This document shows positions 32,481 to 39,404 of a stretch of 64,000 nucleotides of DNA, piece by piece. A program made the position numbers and the translations under genes. Each line of letters starts with the position of its first letter. The stretch's first letter is position 1. Source of the DNA: JAJKJG01 sp036389455 (GTDB lineage: Bacteria; Pseudomonadota; Alphaproteobacteria; Rhizobiales; Beijerinckiaceae); the NCBI GenBank assembly GCA_036389455.1, contig DASVPW010000210.1, forward strand, positions 7,489 to 71,488, given 5' to 3'. Below the pieces are notes generated by a model. It saw only the letters and a list, made by a program, of their open reading frames with translations, did not search any database and had not been told where the DNA came from.

Positions 32481-32509
32481 ATTCACGTGTGAGCGGTGTA
32501 TGCTACAAT
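32481..32509 (+). promoter_or_regulatory. Possible luxR promoter
   Basis: TACAAT (32504-32509) matches a -10 box well. ATTCAC (32481-32486), 17 bases upstream, is a poor -35 box, which would suit an activator-dependent promoter. CACGTG (32484-32489) overlaps the -35 position. It lies in the 105-base gap between SCO1 and luxR, where the base composition drops. Confidence 0.35.
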
Positions 32510-32543
32510 ACCGCGCACAATTGATGAGCGGGGCAGGACTCGG

Positions 32544-33281
32544 ATGCGAGAGTTCGACAGCGCATTCGAAGCTGCGCTTGCCGCGATTGAGACTGCCACC
32601 AACTTTGATGAACTGGGAGTTGCCGTCTCAAAGCTTCTAAAGAGCTACAACTTGAAGCACGCAGTCTACCACGTGCTTCGGATGCCTGCTGCCGAGCAGG
32701 AGTCGCCTCTACTCCTTCTCACGTACCCACAAGAGTGGATCGATCGCTATTTCCAGAAGAGATACATGAAGATCGATCCTGTTGTGAAGGAGGGCGAAAG
32801 AAGCATACTTCCTGTGGACTGGAGCAGGTTGGATCGGAGTCCCTCGCCCATACGCAATTTTTTTGGCGAAGCTGAAGACGCAGGCCTCGGCCGGCATGGG
32901 CTGACATTCCCCATTCGTGGTGCCCTTGGTGATTCCGCAATCTTCTCGATCACTAGTAATGCCGATGATAAAGAATGGGATAGTTCCAAGCTCTATTATC
33001 TGCGAGACATGCAAGTTCTAGGTAATTACATACACGCTGTTGCCATGAGGCTTTCGGGAGTAAAAACCCCGGACTACATCGTGCGGTTATCTCGACGCGA
33101 ACGGGAATGCTTGCAATGGGCGGCTGTAGGGATGACAATCTCCACAACCGCTGATAGGCTATGCTTATCGGATCGCGTGGTGCGAGGGTATTTGGACTCC
33201 GCACGTCACAAGCTCGATTGCCTGACCAAGTCGCAAGCCGTGGCCAAGGCGATCTCATTGGGCATCATTCGACCGCAATAA
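32544..33281 (+). CDS. LuxR-family acyl-homoserine-lactone receptor/regulator
   Basis: This is a 245-residue two-domain regulator. The autoinducer-binding domain keeps the invariant residues with exact family spacing: Trp65, Tyr69, Asp78, Pro79, Trp93 and a Gly near 119 (equivalent to TraR W57, Y61, D70, P71, W85, G113). So it should bind an acyl-HSL rather than be a degenerate solo. The C-terminal GerE helix-turn-helix starts LSRRERECLQWAAVG. The ATG at 32544 follows GGGCAGG; an in-frame GTG at 32496 is less likely. Codon use is far less GC-rich than in neighbours (23 G/C of 60 in 32941-33000). luxI follows at once. Confidence 0.93.
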   Translation: MREFDSAFEAALAAIETATNFDELGVAVSKLLKSYNLKHAVYHVLRMPAAEQESPLLLLTYPQEWIDRYFQKRYMKIDPVVKEGERSILPVDWSRLDRSPSPIRNFFGEAEDAGLGRHGLTFPIRGALGDSAIFSITSNADDKEWDSSKLYYLRDMQVLGNYIHAVAMRLSGVKTPDYIVRLSRRERECLQWAAVGMTISTTADRLCLSDRVVRGYLDSARHKLDCLTKSQAVAKAISLGIIRPQ

Positions 33282-33282
33282 C

Positions 33283-33296
33283 CGTCAATTTTGACG
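33283..33296 (+). promoter_or_regulatory. Candidate lux box (14-base dyad) upstream of luxI
   Basis: CGTCAA and TTGACG are exact inverted repeats around TT, starting 1 base after the luxR stop and 63 bases before the luxI ATG. TTGACG could also serve as a -35 box. If CTCAAT (33321-33326) is the -10 box, the dyad centre would fall near -43, the place used by LuxR-type activators. Binding is inferred, not shown. Confidence 0.5.
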
Positions 33297-33359
33297 AATT
33301 GTATTTTTTCGGATGCAGGTCTCAATCTCCTGACAGACAGAGTTCTGGCGGGAGTGGGC

Positions 33360-34004
33360 ATGATCAAGCTCATGCATGGCGTAGAGCGCTCACGGTATCC
33401 TCGGCTTTCCGATGAGATGTTCCGAGGGAGAGCTCTCATATTTCACGATAGGCTTGGGTGGGACGTCACCGTTGAAAACGGATGGGAAGTCGACGCGTAC
33501 GATGCTGAAAACCCCCTCTACTTGCTCTCAGTCGATTCATTGTCGGCGCGCGTTCACGGATCGGTCAGGATAATGCCGACTACAGGCAGAACCTTGCTGA
33601 AAGAGATTTTCGCCGGGCATTTCGATGAGCCGGTTGACCTCGCTAGTGCGACCATCTGGGAGGTGACGCGGTTCTGCGTTCATCCCGATGCGCCAAATGA
33701 GCCCACGAAGGCTGGCATTAATCGCACGACTTGCGAGCTTTTCTTAGGTCTTTGCGAGGTGGGGCTTCGGGCAGGGCTGTCGCAACTGATCGGCGTTTAT
33801 GACCCGAGGATGATCCGGATTTATCGGCGGATGAACTGGAGCCCTGACATGATCAGCAGCTCAGACAAGTTCGGACGCACTCCCCTCTTCGTTGGCCTCT
33901 GGGATGTGTCGGCTGAAGCCCTTGCGGCCATGCGGGAGCGCAGCGGCATCGCCGAGAGTGTTCTGGACGATTCCGAGAGCCTCAACGTGAATGCGGTTGC
34001 ATAG
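33360..34004 (+). CDS. LuxI-family acyl-homoserine-lactone synthase
   Basis: This is a 214-residue enzyme making N-acyl-homoserine lactone from S-adenosylmethionine and an acyl carrier. Choosing ATG 33360 puts the invariant residues at Arg24, Phe28, Trp34, Asp45 and Asp48, the numbering of characterised LuxI proteins, with Arg70 in GSVRIMPTTGRTLL, Glu101 and Arg104 in WEVTRFCV. GGGAG lies 5 bases upstream. An in-frame TTG at 33291 is rejected. All catalytic residues are present, so the enzyme should be active. Acyl length cannot be read from the sequence. Base composition is low-GC like luxR, suggesting joint transfer. Confidence 0.95.
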   Translation: MIKLMHGVERSRYPRLSDEMFRGRALIFHDRLGWDVTVENGWEVDAYDAENPLYLLSVDSLSARVHGSVRIMPTTGRTLLKEIFAGHFDEPVDLASATIWEVTRFCVHPDAPNEPTKAGINRTTCELFLGLCEVGLRAGLSQLIGVYDPRMIRIYRRMNWSPDMISSSDKFGRTPLFVGLWDVSAEALAAMRERSGIAESVLDDSESLNVNAVA

Positions 34005-34020
34005 GCGCGGCATAACTCCG

Positions 34021-34230
34021 ATGAAGCGACCGCAGAAACCCCCATCTCCCCAGACCGCGGCGGATCCTCCCCCTACCGAGGAGGCGCCGGGGGAGCTGGT
34101 GCTCTACCTGCAATACGCTGTCCCGGACGTGGCGAAGATCAGCCCGATCGCGGCGCACCTGCTCCAGATGGCGATTTGCGAGATCACCGGCGAGGGCAAG
34201 GCGGGAGAGAATACCGCGTCGCGGCACTGA
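34021..34230 (+). CDS. Small ORF downstream of luxI
   Basis: This is a 69-residue protein starting 16 bases after the luxI stop. It has a Pro-rich basic N-terminus (MKRPQKPPSPQTAADPPPTEE), then a hydrophobic-amphipathic core GELVLYLQYAVPDVAKISPI and AAHLLQMAICEITGEGK. There is no signal peptide and no known domain. Its GC content is high again, unlike luxR and luxI. I recall small ORFs next to luxI homologues in Methylobacterium that affect AHL production, but cannot check identity. No strong ribosome site is seen, so translation may depend on luxI. Confidence 0.5.
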   Translation: MKRPQKPPSPQTAADPPPTEEAPGELVLYLQYAVPDVAKISPIAAHLLQMAICEITGEGKAGENTASRH

Positions 34231-34355
34231 TCCATTGACCCACACGCCCCGGTCACGAGCCGATCGTCATGAGGGTCGGACAGGATACGCCTCCGCGGCG
34301 GCTCGGATCAGGGCGACGACCGGTCGCGATCGGGTGCGGACCCAGACCTCGCCGC

Positions 34356-35165
34356 TCATGGCCCACGCCTCTCGATCTCGTCGAGGAACTCCCGGACGGG
34401 CCCGAGCCCGCCCTGTTCGAGCACGCTCACGTGGTCGACACCCGGCAGCTTGACGAAGCGCTTCGGCCCGGGCGCGGCGGCGAACAGACGCTCGCCGAGC
34501 GCGATCGGGATCACCCCGTCGCGGTCGCCGTGCATGACGAGGAGCGGGCATTCGAGCTCATGGATGCGGTCGATCGAGCGGTATTGGTCGCGCAGCAGCC
34601 ACACCGGCAGGAACCAGTAGTGATGACCGGCGACATCCGCCGCCGAGGTGAAGGGCGCGTCCAGGATGAGGCCGGCGACCCTCCGCTCGGTCGCGAGCCG
34701 AACCGCGACGCCCGAGCCGAGGGACTCGCCGTAGAGCACGATCCGCTCCGGGGGCACGCGCTCTTTGAGCCAGTCGTAGGCGGTGCGCGCGTCGGTCCGA
34801 AGGCCCGCCTCGCTCGGCGCCCCGGTCGAGCCCGAGTAGCCGCGGTAGCTGACGATCAGGAGCCCGCGGCCGCCCTCCGCCAGGAGCAGCGCCCGGTCGC
34901 GCCGGTTGAGGAGGCTGCCGCCGTTGCCATGGAAGTAGAGCAGCGTCGCCCGTCCGGGCTCCGCGGGCCTGTACCAGGCGACGATCCGCTCGCCGTCCTC
35001 CGTCATCAAGGTCACGTCGGCAAAGCCCGGCAGGCCGGCCTGCGCGGCGGTCGCCGTCTCGCGCCCGGCCGGATAGAGCAGCGCGCCCTGCTTCAGATAG
35101 AACAACGCGACGACCGCGGCATAGATCGCAAGGCCCGCGAGGATCAGGCCGAACAGGACGCGCAT
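34356..35165 (-). CDS. Membrane-anchored alpha/beta hydrolase (BEM46/ABHD13-like)
   Basis: This is a 269-residue protein. One N-terminal hydrophobic anchor (about 4-24) precedes an alpha/beta-hydrolase domain: LLYFHGNGGSL, the nucleophile elbow GESLGSG with Ser148, an acid in HGDRDGVIP and the catalytic His in GVDHVS. The ABHD13/BEM46-like group acts on unknown esters, possibly lipid or acyl-protein. It ends 126 bases beyond the luxI-linked small ORF, converging on it, and starts 32 bases downstream of the pntB stop, so it may be the last gene of the pnt transcript. Confidence 0.88.
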   Translation of the reverse strand: MRVLFGLILAGLAIYAAVVALFYLKQGALLYPAGRETATAAQAGLPGFADVTLMTEDGERIVAWYRPAEPGRATLLYFHGNGGSLLNRRDRALLLAEGGRGLLIVSYRGYSGSTGAPSEAGLRTDARTAYDWLKERVPPERIVLYGESLGSGVAVRLATERRVAGLILDAPFTSAADVAGHHYWFLPVWLLRDQYRSIDRIHELECPLLVMHGDRDGVIPIALGERLFAAAPGPKRFVKLPGVDHVSVLEQGGLGPVREFLDEIERRGP

Positions 35166-35197
35166 CGGTCCGGAAGGAGGATGGCCCCGCGATCCGC

Positions 35198-36595
35198 TCA
35201 GCCCAGGCTTTTCAAAATCTCCTCGGTCATCTTCTTGGCGTCGCCGAAGAGCATCATGGTGTTGTCGCGGAAGAAGAGCTCGTTCTCGACCCCGGCGTAG
35301 CCCGAGCCCATGCCGCGCTTGATGAACAGCACGGTCTTGGCCTTCTCGACGTCGAGGATCGGCATGCCGTAGATCGGCGACTGCGGATCGGTCTTGGCCG
35401 AGGGATTGGTCACGTCGTTCGCCCCGATCACGTAGGCGACGTCGGCCTGGGCGAACTCGCTGTTGATGTCCTCGAGCTCGAACACCTCGTCGTAAGGGAC
35501 GTTGGCCTCGGCCAAGAGCACGTTCATGTGGCCGGGCATGCGGCCGGCGACCGGGTGGATCGCGTACTTCACCTCGACGCCCTCCTTCTTGAGGAGGTCG
35601 GCGAGCTCGCGAAGGGCGTGCTGGGCCTGGGCGACGGCCATGCCGTAGCCCGGCACGATGATGACCTTCTCAGCGTTCTTCATGATGAAGGCGGCGTCGT
35701 CCGCCGAGCCCTGCTTGACGGGCCTCGCCTCGACGGCGCCGGCGGGCCCCGCGGTCTCGCCGCCGAACCCGCCGAGGATGACCGAGATGAAGCTCCGGTT
35801 CATGCCCCGGCACATGATGTACGAGAGGATCGCGCCGGAGGAGCCGACGAGGGCGCCGGTGATGATGAGTGCGAGGTTACCGAGGGTGAACCCGATGCCG
35901 GCCGCCGCCCACCCCGAGTAGGAGTTGAGCATCGAGATCACGACCGGCATGTCGGCGCCGCCGATCGGGACGATGAGGAGGACGCCGAGCGCGAAGCTCA
36001 CGAGCACGATGAGCCAGAACACGACCCGGCCTTCGGTGCGGATGAACAGCACCAGCAGGACCAGCAGCAGCACGGCAAGGGCGATGTTGATGAGGTGCCG
36101 GCTCGGCAACAGGATCGGCTTGCCCGACATGCGCCCGTCGAGCTTGAGGAAGGCGATGATCGAGCCCGTGAAGGTGATGGCGCCGATGGCGACCCCGAGG
36201 GCCATCTCGAAGAGCGACGCCCCCGGGATGCGGCCAGGGATGCCGATGCCGAAGGCCTGGGGCGCATAGAGCGCCGCCGCCGCGACGAGCACGGCCGCAA
36301 GCCCAACGAGGGAGTGGAAGGCTGCGACGAGCTGCGGCATCGCCGTCATCGGCACCTGCCGGGCGATGTAGGCGCCGACGCCGCCGCCAGCCGCGAGCCC
36401 GAGGATCACGAGCGCCCAAGCGCCGATCCCGGCCGGCGGCGCCCCGACGAGGGTCGTCAGGATCGCGAGCGCCATGCCGGCCATGCCGTACAGGTTGCCC
36501 TGGCGCGACGTGGTCGGATGCGACAGGCCCCTCAGGGCCATGATGAACAGGACGCCGGCGACGAGGTAGAGGATCGAGGAGACGTTCGCGGACAT
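35198..36595 (-). CDS. pntB: PntB, NAD(P) transhydrogenase beta subunit
   Basis: This is a 465-residue protein. The N-terminal membrane domain (about eight helices) is followed by the NADP-binding domain III: IIVPGYGMAVAQAQHALRELADLL, AIHPVAGRMPGHMNVLLAEANVPYD, VIGANDVTNPSA and GSGYAGVENELF. It forms the proton channel with PntAB and exchanges hydride between NADH and NADP+, using the proton gradient to make NADPH. It is the third gene of pntAA-pntAB-pntB, 7 bases after pntAB. Confidence 0.96.
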   Translation of the reverse strand: MSANVSSILYLVAGVLFIMALRGLSHPTTSRQGNLYGMAGMALAILTTLVGAPPAGIGAWALVILGLAAGGGVGAYIARQVPMTAMPQLVAAFHSLVGLAAVLVAAAALYAPQAFGIGIPGRIPGASLFEMALGVAIGAITFTGSIIAFLKLDGRMSGKPILLPSRHLINIALAVLLLVLLVLFIRTEGRVVFWLIVLVSFALGVLLIVPIGGADMPVVISMLNSYSGWAAAGIGFTLGNLALIITGALVGSSGAILSYIMCRGMNRSFISVILGGFGGETAGPAGAVEARPVKQGSADDAAFIMKNAEKVIIVPGYGMAVAQAQHALRELADLLKKEGVEVKYAIHPVAGRMPGHMNVLLAEANVPYDEVFELEDINSEFAQADVAYVIGANDVTNPSAKTDPQSPIYGMPILDVEKAKTVLFIKRGMGSGYAGVENELFFRDNTMMLFGDAKKMTEEILKSLG

Positions 36596-36602
36596 GGGCC
36601 CC

Positions 36603-37040
36603 TCAATCCTTCTTGCGATACATGGCGAGCATGCGTTGCGTGACGAGGAAGCCGCCGAAGATGTTGACGCTCGCGAGCACGAGGGCGAGGAAGCCGAAGG
36701 TGCGGGCAAGGCCCGTGCCCTGCTCCACGATGGGCACGCCGACCGCAAGCAGCGCGCCGACGACGATCACCGAGGAGATCGCGTTCGTGACCGACATCAG
36801 CGGCGTGTGCAGGGCCGGCGTCACCGACCACACCACGTAATAGCCGACGAAGATCGCGAGCACGAAGATCGCGAGCCTGAACACCGTCGGATCGACGGCG
36901 CCGCCGGTCGTTGCGTGCGCCGCGGCGGCAAGTGCCTGCGAAGCCTGGTCGATGTAGGCCTCGGCGGCGCCGGCCGCCTCGCGGGCGAGCCGCGCGGCCT
37001 CGCCTGCTTGTCTCAGCGCCTGGTCGGAAGCGGTCGCCAT
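36603..37040 (-). CDS. pntAB: PntAB, transhydrogenase membrane subunit alpha2
   Basis: This is a 145-residue protein. The N-terminal half is Ala-rich and helical (about 1-48) and is longer than usual; it is followed by three or four membrane helices (VFRLAIFVLAIFVGYYVVW, SVIVVGALLAVGVPI, FGFLALVLASVNIFGG). This is the membrane part of the alpha chain in organisms with a split PntA, as in Rhodospirillum. The conserved TPALHTPLMSVTNAISS loop is present. Confidence 0.93.
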   Translation of the reverse strand: MATASDQALRQAGEAARLAREAAGAAEAYIDQASQALAAAAHATTGGAVDPTVFRLAIFVLAIFVGYYVVWSVTPALHTPLMSVTNAISSVIVVGALLAVGVPIVEQGTGLARTFGFLALVLASVNIFGGFLVTQRMLAMYRKKD

Positions 37041-37056
37041 TGGATCTCTCCTGCGG

Positions 37057-38199
37057 TCAGGCGGTCGTCGGCTGGAAGGCGGGGTGGACGACCGCCCCGT
37101 CGCGGGTGAGGCAGGTCGCGCGCACGAGCTCGTCGTCCCACTTCACGGCGAGGCGCTTCTCGGCCTTGTCCACGAGGGTCTCGACGAAGGCGTAGAGATT
37201 GCGGGCGTAGAGCGCCGAGGCCGAGGCCGCAAGGCGCCCCGGCACGTTGAGGTGGCCGACGATCCTGACGCCGTTCGCCGTCGTGACGGTCTCGCCGGGC
37301 CGCCCCCCCTCGACGTTGCCGCCGCGCTCGACCGCGAGATCGACGATCACCGAGCCCGGCCGCATCGACTCGACCATGGCGGCTGTGACGAGGCGCGGCG
37401 CGGGCCGGCCCGGGATCAGCGCCGTCGTGATCACGATGTCCTGCTTGGCGATATGCGAGGCGGTCAGCGCCGCCTGCTTCTCCCGGTATTCCGGCGACAT
37501 CTCCTTGGCGTAGCCGCCGGCGGTCTCGGCCTGTCGGAACTCCTCATCCTCGACGGCGAGGAACTTGGCGCCGAGGGATTCGACCTGTTCCTTCACGGCC
37601 GGGCGCACGTCGGTCGCGGTGACGACGGCGCCGAGGCGCCGCGCGGTCGCGATCGCCTGCAGTCCCGCGACGCCGACTCCCATGACGAAGACGCGGGCGG
37701 CCGGGACGGTGCCGGCCGCCGTCATCATCATCGGGAAGGCGCGCCCGTACTCCGCCGCTGCGTCGAGGACGGCGCGGTAGCCGGCGAGGTTCGCTTGGCT
37801 GGACAAAACGTCCATGACCTGGGCCCGGGTGATGCGCGGCATCAGCTCCATGGCGAAGGCCGAGACGTTCGCCTGCGCCATCCCCCGCACGGCATCCTCG
37901 TGGCCATAGGGGTCCATGATCCCGATCACGAGGGCGCCGCTCTTCATGGCCATGAGCTCGCCCGTGCCCGGGCGGCGGACCTTCAGGACCACGTCGGCGT
38001 CGCGCGCGGTCTCCGCGGCGCTCTGGGCGATCGTCGCGCCCGCGGCCTCGTACTCGGCGTCGGGGACGCCGGCCTTGCGGCCGGCCCCGGCCTCGACTGC
38101 AACCTCGGCGCTTAGGGCCTTGTACTTCTTCACGGTCTCGGGCGTCGCGGCGACGCGCGTCTCGACCGGGTCGGTTTCGGACAGAACCGCGATCCGCAT
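37057..38199 (-). CDS. pntAA: PntAA, transhydrogenase alpha1 (NAD-binding) subunit
   Basis: This is a 380-residue soluble subunit carrying domain I. The N-terminal MRIAVLSETDPVETRVAATPETVKK is followed by MPRITRAQVMDVLSSQANLAGYRAV, the NAD-binding GVGVAGLQAIATARRLGAVVTATDVRP and the mobile loop region EMSPEYREKQ. It takes hydride from NADH. It is the first gene of pntAA-pntAB-pntB; the COX subunit IV gene ends 48 bases upstream and may be co-transcribed. Confidence 0.95.
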   Translation of the reverse strand: MRIAVLSETDPVETRVAATPETVKKYKALSAEVAVEAGAGRKAGVPDAEYEAAGATIAQSAAETARDADVVLKVRRPGTGELMAMKSGALVIGIMDPYGHEDAVRGMAQANVSAFAMELMPRITRAQVMDVLSSQANLAGYRAVLDAAAEYGRAFPMMMTAAGTVPAARVFVMGVGVAGLQAIATARRLGAVVTATDVRPAVKEQVESLGAKFLAVEDEEFRQAETAGGYAKEMSPEYREKQAALTASHIAKQDIVITTALIPGRPAPRLVTAAMVESMRPGSVIVDLAVERGGNVEGGRPGETVTTANGVRIVGHLNVPGRLAASASALYARNLYAFVETLVDKAEKRLAVKWDDELVRATCLTRDGAVVHPAFQPTTA

Positions 38200-38246
38200 C
38201 AGGGCCCCCTTGGGCGTGAATGGCTCTTAGTCGTGGAAAGGCCGCG

Positions 38247-38546
38247 TCAGCCGTAGAAGAGCAGCATCGCGATCATCAGCGCAAGCGCTGCCGCCCCGGG
38301 CTTCCATTTGAGGGACGGCGCGAACAGGCCGATCGCGGCCGCGATGTGGACGACGATGATGCCGAGGACGGCCGAGAACCAAGCGTGCCGGATGCCGCCG
38401 ACCGCGAGCCCGGCGACGCAGCCGAGCGCGAAGAACACTCCGACCGTCGTGAAGTGCAGGAAGCGCGCGTACATCCGCTCGTGCGCCTCGCCGTCCATGT
38501 CGGGGCTGTAGCCCCCGTGCGGCGCGTGCTTCGTGTCGGTCATCAT
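38247..38546 (-). CDS. aa3-type cytochrome c oxidase subunit IV-like protein
   Basis: This is a 99-residue membrane protein. The N-terminal HGGYSPDMDGEAHERMYARFLHFTTVG motif is the signature of the bacterial COX4_pro_2 family, here extended by two further membrane helices after the usual one (three in all), which is longer than the classic single-helix subunit. In Hyphomicrobiales such genes lie upstream of pnt, as here. Two adjacent ATGs (38546, 38543) are possible starts. Confidence 0.8.
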   Translation of the reverse strand: MMTDTKHAPHGGYSPDMDGEAHERMYARFLHFTTVGVFFALGCVAGLAVGGIRHAWFSAVLGIIVVHIAAAIGLFAPSLKWKPGAAALALMIAMLLFYG

Positions 38547-38729
38547 GTCATCCCGCTGACGCTTGTCGCTCACGCTTGTTCGAGCGCGCGTTTAGCGCAT
38601 GCCGCAGAGCCCCGCAATGACGGGATTAGGTCGGAATCGGACGGTGCAAAAGGGGGAGACGGCGCTGTATCCTGCGCCGCCCTTCTGGAACTCGTCGCTG
38701 CCCTTCGAACCCTGACGGGCGAACCTGAA

Positions 38730-39059
38730 CTATTGCTTGGTCTGATTCGACTGGTGGGGCGAATCCCCCGGCACGCCGGCCGGGTTCGTGGAGCCGGTCG
38801 TCATGTCGGTGCGCACCGGATAGGCGGGATTCGCGGAAGGCACCCGCGCCGACGGATTCGACGAGCCGCCCGGCGCCCCGGTCACGGCTTGGCGCGAGGC
38901 GTCCTGGCTCGTGCTGTCGGGCGAGGTCGAGCCTGCCCAGAGCATCATCGAGACGAGGTAGAGCCCGATCAGGACGAAGGCCCCGATCAGCACCATGAGG
39001 ACGGGGCGGCCCCGGGGCCCCTGGCGGGCCTCTCCGCTGGTTTCGATAATCCTGGGCAT
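38730..39059 (-). CDS. Small single-span membrane protein with Ser/Pro/Thr-rich tail
   Basis: This is a 109-residue protein with a basic N-terminus, one membrane helix (VLMVLIGAFVLIGLYLVSMMLW, about 20-41) and a periplasmic tail rich in Ser, Pro, Thr and Gly (TSPDSTSQDASRQAVTGAPGG). There is no family match that I recognise. It lies 183 bases upstream of the COX IV gene in the same direction. The GC-rich codon bias and the clear anchor support it as real. Confidence 0.6.
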   Translation of the reverse strand: MPRIIETSGEARQGPRGRPVLMVLIGAFVLIGLYLVSMMLWAGSTSPDSTSQDASRQAVTGAPGGSSNPSARVPSANPAYPVRTDMTTGSTNPAGVPGDSPHQSNQTKQ

Positions 39060-39404
39060 AACCTGCTCGCTCCGGTTCTCGGGCGCGCCGCGCCGTGCTG
39101 ATTAGGGGTGCAACGCGGCAGCGAAAGCACCGGTTCCGCTTCGGGCGGGCAAGGCGCGCTCGCGGGCGGCGACCATGAGTTCAGCGGGCCGGATCGAAAT
39201 CGTGTCTCATTCGTTGTGCGAGACATTCGCGCCGCGCATGTCCAAAAGGACGATGAGCGGCCCGGCGAAATCCGTCGGGCCGGTGTAGGATGGCGCGCGA
39301 TTCGGGGGCGGTTCGCATGCGGTTTGCCTCGCTCCAGCCCGATTTACCCATGTTAAGGCCGCGTCCGGCGCTTCGCATGCTTCGAGCCGCCTGAAGGACC
39401 GTCA
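39060..39404. other. Intergenic stretch, no gene seen
   Basis: These 345 bases separate the divergent small membrane protein gene and the GH2 gene. They hold a GC hairpin (CGGCCCG near 39261 with CGGGCCG near 39276) and an inverted repeat TGTCTC/GAGACA around 39210-39235. An open frame at 39108-39356 has no ribosome site or protein-like composition and is not called. Promoters for both neighbours should be here. Confidence 0.5.

Noticed and set aside
32496..32543. Upstream GTG start for luxR
   Set aside because: It would add 16 residues not found in the family and overlap the likely -10 box; the ATG at 32544 has a ribosome site.
33291..33359. TTG start for luxI
   Set aside because: The ATG at 33360 puts the invariant Arg24, Phe28, Trp34, Asp45 and Asp48 at family positions; the TTG lies inside the candidate lux box.
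39108..39356. 82-codon open frame between the small membrane protein and GH2 genes
   Set aside because: No ribosome site, no protein-like composition, and it lies where divergent promoters are needed.
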